Positions 9,808 to 21,800 of a DNA stretch of 64,000 bases are shown here, one piece after another. Positions within the stretch are counted from its first letter, which is position 1. Every line of letters starts with the position of its first letter. The DNA lies in the NCBI GenBank assembly GCA_017590115.1, contig JAGGNK010008781.1, forward strand, positions 3,515,676 through 3,579,675, written 5' to 3'. This stretch comes from Montifringilla adamsi (taxonomy: Eukaryota; Chordata; Aves; Passeriformes; Passeridae). The notes below the pieces were generated by a model. It had not been told where the DNA came from. It made no database searches and was given only the letters and a program-made list of their open reading frames with translations. The position numbers and the translations under genes were made by a program.

Positions 9808-12766
9808 GTAAGGAGCTGCCACCCTTTTGCCTGTTCCAGCCAGTGATGCTGCGGGTCCCTCATTTAGGGATGATGCCCAGACGCCAGAGCATCCCACAGG
9901 GAGGAGCAGGGCCACAGTGCAGCCAGTACCACGAGGGTTTCTCACCACGAGGGGCCCGGATGGGTTTGCTCTGCCACTGCTCTCCCTCTGCTGCAGCCAC
10001 ATGAGGTTGGGCCGTTTTATTTAATGTCTCTGAGAAGGAGACAAAGCCACCCCTGTGGGTCTTGTCTGGGGAGTGAGAGATGCTGAGACCAAGGTGTGCT
10101 AGTTGCTGCAGTCGGTCAATGTGTCACTGGATTTCTGCCTGCTGGGACTCCAGAGCTGGGTTTTCCAGCTGGGAGCACAGTGCCTGCCTTCTGAGCTGAA
10201 GATTGAGGCTGGTGGCCTCCATCCCACTCATCCCAGCCTCATTCCACCAAGGTGTGTGGCAACCCAGTCTGATGAACCCCAAATTCACCCTGTCCCCTGT
10301 GCTGTGGCTTTAGCAGCCTGAGCATCTGCTCGCCTAGGCAAGCTGGGAGAGGAAAGGGAAAAAGGAATTAGGCTCTGTGCCTTTCTCTGCTCCCAGTGGG
10401 ACCCATAGTTTTAGTTTTTGTAAGGAGTTTTGTGACTGGAAGCTCAGCTCTCAGCTGCTGCAGGGAGCTCCCGTGGTGCTGGGACGTGGCTGGAGTGGAG
10501 ATGATGCAGGATGTGAGGGAGTGGGGAGTGATGTGGAGGGAGTTGGGGTGTTCAATCTGTAAAAAGACAGTTCCTCCACATGGCAGGACTTGCACAGGCG
10601 TGATGGGATGAATTTTCTTTTTTTTTCTTTTCTTTTTCTTTTTTTTTTTGTTCTCGTTTAACTTTGATGACAAACTTGTGCTTTGGAAGGAGGAAACCTC
10701 CGGTAGAGCTGGAGCCTTGTCCCTGCCTTCAGGGCAGCAGGGTCAGGGAGCAGCTGGCTGAATTCCTGCTATTTCCGTCAAACGACTCCAATATTAAATA
10801 TTTGAAAAAAGAAACAACATCAAAATTGTAACATCTGAAAGTAAAAGCTGGTTTTGCTCTGTCATGTCAAGGGTTGCAGTTGCTTGTCCCCGTGGGAGTG
10901 TGTGTCCCCATCCTGGGGCACAGGGAGGTCAGAGGCACTCTGGGGCACTTGGAGGGTGCTCCAGTAGCTGGATAGCACTGCCTTTTTTCCTTCCCTCACC
11001 CCTTTTCTCCCTTTCCCCCCCTTTTTCTTCTTTTTAATCTCTTATTCTTTTTTTAAATCCCTTTTTCTTTTTTCTTCCCCCTTTTTTTTCTTCCTCCTTT
11101 TTATTTTTTCACTTCCCCTTTTCTTTTTTCAATCCCCCTTTTTTTTTTACTACCCCCATCTTTTTCTCCCTATTACCCCCTTTTTTTTTTTTCCTTTTCT
11201 CCCTTTTTCTTTCTTTGTTTCCCTCCCCCTTGGGAAGCAAGCCAAGCACATTCTTCCTCTCCCCACATTCCCTGCCCAGCTTTGACCCAGGGGTGGGAGA
11301 CACTTCAAACAAGACACTGACCAAGTTCCCCCAGTGCTCTGAGCATTACTCCTTGCAGTCTCCATGGGATGGAGATTTCCTGGTGCTCCACATCCCCACG
11401 AGGCTGGAGACCCCAGAGCCCCAAGCAGGGGGTTTCTCAGCCAGGCCTGCGGAAGTGGGGGATGTTCCTTGCTGGATTTTGCAAGTCTCTGGATTAAATT
11501 GCTTCCTGTGCAAATATTCTCAGGGCGGTTCCTTCCTTTCCAATTCCCTGGGCCAGGGCCAGCTCCTGTCTCCTTTACAGCACAATCAATCCTGACCCTT
11601 TCCCAGTAACTGCGGTTGAATTCCAGGGCTGGTGGAAAATCCCCCATGGTGCTGGTGGCTCCCACTGCCCAAACCCAGCACGGGGCAAACCACGGAGCAG
11701 TGAGAACAGAGCAGTTTGTTGGGGGGTTATTTTCCTTTAAAATAACTAAATAACACTCAACAATGCCCTGGGAATGGCTGTGAGGAGCCTCCTCCTTTCC
11801 ATCCTCCAGCCTCAGGATGCTCCCAGGGCTTTGCCACCGCCTTTTCCCCATGTCATGGGTCTGTTCCTGATTTGAGGATGCTGTTGATCACCATAGAAAA
11901 TTGATGATTTTAAATAAGCAACCGTAAAATCAGTTCTTGGGATTTTTCAACCCCAACTATCTGTGGATTGTGAGGTTGGTTACCCTCAGGGTCTGCCTGG
12001 AAACACCCTTCCCCCTTCTTCCTCTTCCTTCCCTCTTCCTCCTCTTCCTTCCCTCTTCCTCCTCTTTCTTCCCCCTTTCCACCCTGTAAATAATAGGATG
12101 CAATTGAAATTTCATCTCAGCCTCAGGGCTTTAAAGCATCAAGCCAAGCCCCCAAATATCCCTCCCCTTGGAGTGACCTTGGAAAAGGCAGGTGTGTGGA
12201 GAAAGGAGCGGGGTCCTGCTGCCTTTGGCAGCTTTTATTTCATTTTCCCCCCTTTCTCCTGGTGCTCCAATGAGGCCTCTGAGCTTAATCCCTGGCATCA
12301 AAGGGAGCGGGGGCTTTGAAGAGCCCTGATCCCATTTACTGCTTGGGTGGCTGTGCTGGGTGAAGGATCAGGGAGCTGTGCTGGAGAATGTGGCAATACC
12401 AATGGCACTGCCTGGAGTGGGCACCCCCTGCCCCAGGCGTGTGCCAGAGTAGAGATGAGGATTTTGGGAGAGGGAGCAGCTCCCCTTGCCGTGCTCACAG
12501 CCACAGCTGGCTTGGCTTTGGCATTGCTCCCTCCTCCCTCGAGTGCTGGAAAAATGATGGAGGGATTTGGGGATGATGGGATCTCTCCTGGGAGAGGGTC
12601 ACTGCCTGGCTGCAGGGCACAGGATTTGGGGCAGTCCCACCCTGGGGACATTGTGGTGGGCAGAGTGAGGTGATGATGCTGTGTGGAAGAGGAGCTGGCT
12701 TAGAGGGATATGGGAATACCTGTAGTGCTTGTATATATGGCTCTGTCTATCAAAGAATATACATAC

Positions 12767-12800
<34 letters not shown>

Positions 12801-15800
12801 GGCTATATATAAAATATATTTAATATGTATGTATATATGGCTATATAAAAATATATTATATATATGTATATATAGCTATATATAAAAATATATTATATAT
12901 ATTATATATGGCTATATATAAAATATATATTATATATTACATATGGCTATATAAAAATATATTATATATTCTTTATATATGTATATATATTTTTAAATTT
13001 TTTAATATATATTTATATGTGCCATAGGAAAACCTGGGCATGGTCCTGGAGTTGCACCCAGGTGGATTCTCTGATGTCTGTTATGGGGGCAATGCTCACC
13101 AGTCCTCCCTGATTTCCTTGGAAGCATTAAGTGTTTTCTCCTCTCCCACACCATTTAATCCCATACAACCTTCAGGACTGGGTACCTCTGAGGTCTCTCC
13201 ACCTTCATAAATTTCAACCACTTGAAACCATTTGGGGCTGCCCCTTTCCCCAGCTGAGCCCCAACCCCAAATACCTCTTATATGGCCAAATCCCAAACTC
13301 CATGAAAGCCGTGACTCGCAGCGGAAATGTCCTGAGCCGTTTCTGTTGACCAGATGTTTTTACAGGAAGGGGAAGGGAAATGGGATTTGCATTTGTGCTG
13401 CTTTCTTTATAGCATTTTAATGAAATCCAGTGCGTCCCACAAATTGATGGCACGCCGGGACTGGCCGGGAAGGCTCCTTCCGGAAAAAGCCCTTGGAGCC
13501 TCTGCCACAGCTCAAACATCTTTGCTGAAGCCACGGGAGGAGCAGCATTTTTATCTCTGCTCAGTGTGAGGCTGCTTTGACTTCCTTTTTTTTTTTTTCT
13601 CTCTTTTTTTTTAAATTTTTTTTTTCTTTTTTTACACCTTTCACCTGAATCTGGTTTCTGAGAACTGCCACCTCCTGAGCCAGCAGGTTCCTGTCCCCGA
13701 TTTTTGGTGCTTGGGGCTGTGAATGGCAGCTGGTCAGACATGGGATGGGGCACATCCCAGTGTTTTGGTCCCCATTCCCTATTCCTGCTCCTCCTGGAGC
13801 TGCTCAAAGGTGGCCTGAGTGACTCAGCCAGGGAAGGGCAGTGGTGGAGGGGGAATTTTCCTCCCTGGAACACCTTGAGAAGAGTTGTGCCAGTGATGGG
13901 AAGCACCTCGCTGTCCCAACATCCCATCCCTGCTCCAGCAAAGGGCAGGTTTGTGTCAATCTGGATTCCCAAGGGACCACATCCCTCTCCTGGCATCCTT
14001 TTCCTGGCATTCCCAGGGACTTCATCCCTCTCTTGGTATCCTTCTCCTGGCATCTCCGTGGGCTGCATCCCATTCATGGCATCCTTCTCCTGGCATTCCC
14101 AGGGACTTCATCCCTCTCTTGGCATCTCCATGGGCTGCATCCTGTCCTGATTGCAGCTGAAGATGTCCCTGCTCCCTGCAGGGGGTTGGACTCGTTGACT
14201 TTTCAAGATCCTTTCCAACCCAAACTATTCTGTTCTTCTATGATCCCTTTCCAAACATCCTGCTCCCAGCATCCCTCTCCTGGCATTCCCAGGGACTGCA
14301 TCCCTTTTTTGGCATTTCCAGGGGCTGCATCCCGATCTGGTTGGTGTCCCTGCTTATTGCAGAGGGCTTGGACTGGGTGGCCTTTGAAGGTCCCTTCCAA
14401 CTCCTGTTATTCTGTGGTTCTGTGATCCCGCTCCCAGCATCCTCAAGGATCGCATCCCTCTCCTGGCAACCCCAAAGACCACACAGCCAGGAGCTGGGAA
14501 AACTGCTGTCATGACCCTAGAGGGATTTGGGTGTCCTTCAAATCCCTTGGGAAAGGCAAAACCTCCCCTGAAGGCACCTGGAGCTGCCCCAAAAGCCTCG
14601 GGCAGCCTCTCCCCGGGGCAGGGCGGGCGCATCCCTCGCTGCTCTCTCTGTTCTTCGAAGGCACCGGGGCTGGGCGGCCTCAGGGCTTTGTGAGATTTTG
14701 GTGGTGACTTTTGCTCTCTTCCCCCTCCCCCCCGGCTCTGTTTTTGGGTATCGAGGGGGGGTGGGAGGGAGGGCGAGGAGACAAAGGTTATTTGTCATTT
14801 ATTAACCACAACTTTTTCCATCCTTGGTCATGCACGGAAAAAACACTTTTAGCAGCGTAACCACAGCCCCGGCGTTAATTGCTGAAGAGCAGAGTTTCTT
14901 ATTTTGGAAACTGTTGCTGGGATGGGGCTTGTCAGGGCCTGGGTGTGAGGGGAAGGGTGCAGGTTGGACCCCAATATCTGCCTCATTGAACTCTGAGGTT
15001 TTGGCCTCTGAAGGAGTCCATCCTTTTAACCCCATCCTTTAAAATCTGCCCTTCCCAGGGATGTTTTCCTACTGCTGTGCCCACCCTGCTTATCAGAGCG
15101 TCACTCACAGGGATGCTGCAGAGCTGCTCGGGGTGGAAAGCACCACGTGCCAGCTGAGAAGCAGGCAAAAAATGGAGATATTGGGCAAACCACAGGAAAA
15201 AGGACTGGGAAAGTACTCAGGGAATGCATTGCTTGAGAAGAGCTGTGGGTGCTGGGTCCCCACAGCTGATGTGAAATGCCTAGTGGGGTTTTTTGGGTGG
15301 TTGTCTCTCTTTTTTCCCCCTTTTTCTTCTTTTTTTTTTTTTTCTTCTCTCTCTCTCTCTCTCTCTTTTCACGGCCCAGGATGTGGTTGTTTCGAGGCTG
15401 AGAGCTGCTTCTTTCAAAGGTAAATATTTATGAGAGCCTGCGCAGGCAGCGCGGGGTCTGGAAGGATTCAAGGATTCATCCCAGCCCTGGTGGGGGCTCA
15501 GCTGGGGTGGACCCTGCTCCTTCCCACCAGGCAGGTCCCAACTCCAGTGTCTGTGATGGGCTCTGTGATGTTCAATGTCATTTTGGGATTGTGTTAAAAA
15601 TGAGCATTTTGGGCAAACTCACTTCCTCCAGCCCCGGGCAAGGGGCAGGAATGAAAATACCCATCCAGTGGGATTGAATGCTCCCACGTGGCCTTTTGAA
15701 CCTTTTCCATCATCCTGGGTGATGCAAAACCTTGGGAAAAACCCCAGGGACTATGGGGAGTCTGCAGAGTCTGTGCTGGACCCCCTCATTCCTGTGGGGC

Positions 15801-18800
15801 TGAGGTTTGGGGTGACTCAGTCCTGGCTGCAGCAGCTCCCACTTGCACGCAGACACCTTGTTTACTTTCCATGCTCATTATTTATTCCAGGAAATTATTA
15901 AAGCAGCCCACGCTGGAACCGAATCTGGCATAAAATAAATTTAAAAAAAAAATTAAAAAAAAATCAAGGGTCTGCTGAAAGCTGACTGTTTACAGATCTT
16001 GTTTACAGCCCCCATTACCCTCAGCCCTGCTGCGAGCTGCTGGGGTGGCTGGTTTTGGGGGGCTTTGCAGGGTTTGGGGGGGCTTTGTGGGATTTTGGTG
16101 GCTTTGTGGGGTTTTGGGGTGTTTGCAGGGTTTTGGGGGTCGTTGAAAGGTTTTTGGGGTTTTGCAGGGGTTTGTGGGGAGTTTGGGAATGTTGGCTCAT
16201 TCAGAGCAGGGAGGATGATCAAAGAACAGAGAAACCACCAGCTCCAGGCACGGGTGGCAATTCCTGGACCCCCCAAATCCCACCCCGTGGCTCTTGGGGT
16301 GCTGTTTTGCAGCACCCCGGATTAATTTGGAAGGAAATCGGGGCGCAGGGGGCTCCGGGGTCGGGGCTGTGTTTTCTCCCGTCGCCGTTCGCCGGCGCTC
16401 GCAGCCGCCCGCGGCAGGAACAGAGGGATCTTTGTGACCCCCGAGCCAGCGCTTCAGGCCGGCACAACGGTGCCTCTTGTCACCGCTGGGCACGGTCCCC
16501 TCGGGGACAGCTCCATCCCCCGCCACGGCCCGCGGGATGCTCGGAGACAGGGTGTCCTGGAGACTCCTTTGTGTGCCGGGTGGAGGATGCTGGCGGGGCT
16601 TTGCCGTGGGCAGAGAGGGTTTTTTGGGAGGTGATGACGGGGTGGGGGATGTTGGGCTGGCACAGCAGCGGGAATCACCTCCTGTGTTCCTCTTTGAGAG
16701 TCGGGGAACCTCCAGGCTCCAGTTCCCCAAACCCAGAATGGAGACCAGGATGGTGCTTGCTGCTGTCAGGAGGTCTCCAGTTGAGCGGTCTGCACCTGCA
16801 GAGAGGCAGGAATGTTTTGGGAATGTGTAATCCCGGGGTCAGGGGGAGCTCAGCTGAGCTAGGGGTTCCTGCAGCAGTGGGATTCCAGTCCCTGTCCCCA
16901 AAACCAGCATTGGCAGGGGCTGTCCAGGGTGGACCTCTCCTCTTGGGATGAACTGTTGTGCAAACACCTGAGGAAGAGCACTGGAATTAACTGTGCTGTC
17001 AGCTCCTCTGGAGCACTGGGATTAGCTGCTGGAGAGAGGGATTAGTCAGCTGCAGATCCCTGAGGATGAACACCAGGGTTAGCCATGGTGCAGATCCCTG
17101 AGGATGAATAACTGGAGTGGTTGTGGTGCAGATCCTTGAGGATGAACACCAGGATTAGCCGTGGTGCAGATCCCTGAGGACACATTTTGGGATTATCTAT
17201 GGTGCAATGTCCTCAGGGATGAGTGCTGGGTTTAAAGATGGTGAAACTCCCAAGGGAAACCACCTGTGGGATTTCCTGCCACACAAAATCCCTGAGGATG
17301 AAGGCTGGGATTACCCTTGGTGCAAACTCCTGAGGATGATGGCTGCTCCAGCATACACTTTGACTCTCCAGCAGGACCCTTGGAGCCCTCACAGCCCTGC
17401 AGGGCCATGCTGCCTCTCCCTGTCCTGCCCTGGCACCAGGAGATGTTTCCCACCCAGTTCACCCAGCATTCCCTGGAGAGGAGCTGTGTGTATCCATGCT
17501 CCTGGAAAACCTCACAGCTTCCCCCAGGGCTGCAGACACAGGATATGGTTTAGTGTCCATCCAGCACAGCCAGGCCAAGCCAGGCCTGGAACTGCAGCTT
17601 GGCTGAGGTTTGTCCCTTGCGTAAGGGCCACAGTGATTTACAAGAAGTGACAAATCTCGCCCGTATCCGTTGGGGACCTTGCACAAGGGCTCAGGCACTT
17701 CCCCACCTCCCGTGGTGACTCAGAGTGGAAGCGAGAGCCGGCGTGGGGAAACCCCCGGAGCATGGAGGGGCCGGGGGCAGCTCCTGGTGCTCTCGAAGGA
17801 TTTGCTCTGCATGAACTTGGCCTGATGGCCCAGCCACTGCCATCGTCACTGTGACAATGCCATCATCACCACGCCACTGCCGTCATCACTGTGCCACCGT
17901 CATCATCGTGATGCCACTGTCACCATGACCCTGCTGTCATTGCTGTGCCACCACTGCCAGGCCACCACCCTCATCACTGCCATCATCACCAAGCCACTGC
18001 CGCCACTGTCATCCTCATGCCACTCTCGTTCTTGGAGAGCCACCTTCCTCCTCACCTGAGTGGGAAAAGCTCTGCCAGCATCCTCAGTGTCCCCTGAGCA
18101 TCCAGACAGGACGTGCTTCTTATGGCAGCAGCTCGCAGCTTCCTGGGGAGAGTGTTCCTGGCACAGATGGGCCAGCTGGGAGGAGCTTTGCTGTGAAAAA
18201 CACCATCAACCCCAAATATCCTTGCTGGAGATTCAGTGGGGCGAATCTCCATGTGGAAGCTGGTGGAGTTTGGGCTGAGCCAGAGCAACGCCTGTAATAT
18301 CCTCAGCATTCCACCCCATCCTGAGCATCCTGAGCACACAGAGCCGGGCAGCAGCGGGCATTACCCATCCCTGCAGTGCTGCTGGGGCGTCTCTTGCCGA
18401 GAAGGAGCCCGTGGGTGAACCCTTGGCGTGTTGAGTGTGCACTTTTGGTTACTGAGAACTCCCTTTCCCGGTACCGGCCGCATCGAGCAGGGCATCTTGC
18501 GGTCAGGTGCGGCGCCCCGGCAGCGGGGGCACCGTGCCTGTGGTAGGCACTTCCCCGAAGCCAGCCTGGTTTTTCGGGCACCCTATCTCTGTGCTGCATC
18601 ATTTCCTTCTCCCTTCACGCTCCAGCTGCGCTCTCCACGCCGAGAGACGCAGGGGGCTTCGCCGAACTCCCTTTTCCTGGAATTTCCCCGTTTCCGGAGA
18701 AGCCGACCCCAGCGCTGTGGTTGGGGTGTTGATAAAACCCGCTCAGGGTCACGCTGGACGTCACAACTCCTGTGTGGGAAAGTGGCCAGGATGAGAGATC

Positions 18801-21800
18801 CTTTCACCTTCTCCACACAGGACTTTGCACAGGGCACGGTCGCGTTCCAAAGGTGGCAGGAAAATCAAATTCCTTCGGGATCAAAGCCCCGGCACCGGCA
18901 TGGCGCCTCACGGCAGCCTGGTGACTGTGATTGCAGCACAGCACAGCTGCAATCACTGTCACCAGCGGGCCCGGGGCTGCCGGAGCCACCGCGGTGTCAC
19001 CAGCCCTGTGCATGACGCCGTACACGAGCGACTTCTAAGAACTTTCTTCTCGGTGCAGCTCGGAGCTGATAAGGGCTGATCCCTCTCGCGCTGCGTTTCC
19101 GGCCCCAGAGAACACCGAGTGCTCGGCTGAGGCAGGGAGGGAGGGAGGAGGGGGGATGGAAAAAAAGAAAAAAAAAAAAAATGCACAGCTAAAGATGGTG
19201 TGGTTGGGTGACCGAGGAAGTGTCCGCTGGGGACATTCTCAGTGTCATACAGGTGGTTGGGGACATGCTGGGGGTGGGTTTGCTGTGAGTATCACAAGCT
19301 CTAGGCAGAATTTGGGCAGTTTGGTTGGCAGTTGCTGTTGTGGGGTGAAGCGCCACAGCCCAGGGTGTAGGGACACTGTCGCTGTGTAGGGACAGTGTGA
19401 GTGAAGAGGGACACTGGAACCAGCATCCCGTGGGGTGATGAAGCCACTGTATGAATCACAGCCAGCCCAAAATATTGTGCAGCAGGGGGATGAGAGGGCC
19501 TGGCACGTGGTGGCACTGCCTGGGCTTCACCAGGATGCATGGAATGGCTCTGGCTGTAGGGCTGAGCACAGAGCCTTGGCTCCATCACTCAGCACCATTG
19601 GGTGATTTTTTTGGCCCAATTTAGTGAATTGGGCCCATTTTTGCCCATTTCAGTGATTTTTTTCCCCCCTGGCACCCCAGATCCTGTGCCACGTGCTGCA
19701 GCCTCCTGAGGAACTGAAAGCTGCCACAGGGATATTTTAGCCTTTGTGGAAGTGTTTGCTCAGCATTTTGTCACATGCCTGTGTCAGTGCCAAACCCGCT
19801 GGGGAGCTCTTGGCAGGCCACTGACCCTCCTCGCAGCCACGAGCAGGATGTTCCCTGCCTGCACCCCCATTTCCCCATTGGTGCCACATCCCTGGAACGT
19901 GCTGCCATGCTGGGAACCCCCTTCTCCCTCCTCTCCTCCACCCATCCTTCCACTGCAGGGTCCTTGGGACCCCTGAGATGGGTCTGGATGTCACTCAGCC
20001 CCCCTGGGGTGCCCTGACAGTGACGGGGCAGTGCCGTGGGGGGTATTTCCTTGCCACAAAGGGGTATTTCCTCACCACACAGGGTATTTCCTTGCTGCTG
20101 GGGTATTTCCCTGCAGAGCCGGGTGTTTCCTTGCTGTGCCTCAGGTGGCTCCTGGGCTGGGCAGAGCAGTATGGTGTGGGGCAGTGTTTTGGGGGTGGGG
20201 CGGTGTTTTGGAGTGTGGGGGAGTTGGGGCTCAGCTCAGGCTCTGTGTTCCCCCTCACAGGGCTCCAAGCCGAAGCTGCTCGTCGCCTGCTCGGCCGTGC
20301 AGGAGGTGCGGAGGTGCACACGCCTGGAGATGCCCGATAACCTCCACACCTTTGTCCTCAAGGTAGGACCTGCCGAAAGGGTCTGCAACCACCCCCGAGG
20401 CATTTCCCACTCTCTGGGGCACATGTGGCTCCCAAAAGCTCCCGTGCCAAATTTCAGTTCCTCTTCCCGTCCCGGGAGGGGATGCACAGGGGGATGTGGG
20501 GTGCAGGGTGGGGGATGCGCTGTCCCTGCTGGGGTCCCGGGCGTGGGTGGGTGGGGGATGCACATCTCTCTCTCTCTCTCTCTCTGAAGACCTCATGTCC
20601 CTCTCTGATGTCCCCTAGGTCACCAATGCCACCGACATTCTGTTTGAGGCAGGAGATGAGCAGCAGCTCAGCTGCTGGACGGCCGAGATCCGGGAGTGTG
20701 TGCGCAGGGGGTAAGCGCTGCTGGGTGTCCCTGAGCCCCGGGGTGGGGACAGTGGCTCTGTGTCCCCACTGCCAGCACTCAGCCTGGCTTCTCCCATCCC
20801 CAGCAGGTCTGACACAGGTGACTCTGAGCTCCTGACGTGCCGACACCCCGACCCTACAGCCGCCAGCCCCGCCACCAGCACCGACCCCATCAGCCAAGGT
20901 GAGCTGGGGACACCCAGGGGACCCTGGGGACAGAGTATCCCTCCCCGGGGGGTCACCACATCCTGCCATGGCTGGGCTGATTGGCCTTCCCCAAATGGCA
21001 CGAGGAGGGGACAGAGAGGGGAGGGGACGGGGGCGATGGGCAGGGACATTTTCCAGGGTCACTTCCCAGGGACACTCATCCCTGTGCCTGGCAGGGGCGA
21101 CTCCGGGGGGCCCGGGGGAGGCGGCGGGGCCGAAGATGGAGCAGTTCCTCTCCTCCTGCCCCTGGTTCCACGGGCCCATCTCCCGAGTGAAGGCGGCTCA
21201 GCTGGTGCAGCTGGGGGGGCTGGAGGGCCACGGCGTGTTCCTGGTGCGGCAGAGCGAGACGCGCCGCGGCGAGTACGTGCTCACCTTCAACTTCCAGGGC
21301 AGAGCGAAGGTACGGGCGGGACAGGGCTGGGATGGGGAGGGGAATCTCACAGGGACAGCCCCTGCTGCAGGACAGCCCCCGTCTCACCAGGGAGGTGCCC
21401 TCCTGCTCTGCCCCGATGCTTGCAGTGTGCTGGTGCCCTTCTCCCGGGCGGCAAAATCCCCAGGGAGCCACAGGCTGGGGATGCAGCACGTGGTGCTAAA
21501 GCCATTAGTGTCCCCCATCCCAAATATCCCCACCGTGTCCTCCAGGAGGGAGGGTAACAGGTCCCTGCTCCTCTCCGCAGCACCTGCGGCTGGCGCTGAC
21601 GGAGCGGGGCCAGTGCCGGGTCCAGCACCTCCGCTTCTCTTCCATCGTGGAGATGCTGCAGCACTTCCACCGCTACCCCATCCCGCTGGAGTGCGGCACC
21701 GCCTGCGACGTGCGGCTCTCCAGCTACGTCGTCGTCCTGCCCCAGGCACAAGGTGCTGGGAAGGGAAGGGAAGGGAAGGGAAGGGAAGGGAAGGGAAGGG

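Larger units (their letters stand above)
13975..14480. repeat. Composite satellite enclosing two CR1 tails
   Basis: Units of about 35-38 bases built on CCTGGCATTCCCAGGGACTT and related GGGCTGCATCC blocks alternate with two CR1-like 3' ends, giving a higher-order period of about 170-180 bases. Confidence 0.75.
9808..20260 (+). other. SH2B3: SH2B3 intron 2
   Basis: A 10.5-kb intron packed with tandem repeats: a polypyrimidine tract (10980-11231), an AT-rich array (12765-13019), a composite satellite with two CR1 tails (13975-14480), a G-rich array (16041-16190), a 38-40-bp minisatellite (17050-17345), a CAT/CAC array (17837-18015) and a 27-bp minisatellite (20036-20140). No other gene was recognised. 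Confidence 0.75.

Noticed and set aside
17837..18015. CAT/CAC-rich stretch as a His-rich coding exon
   Set aside because: It lacks a sustained open frame and splice-site context and reads as an imperfect tandem repeat.
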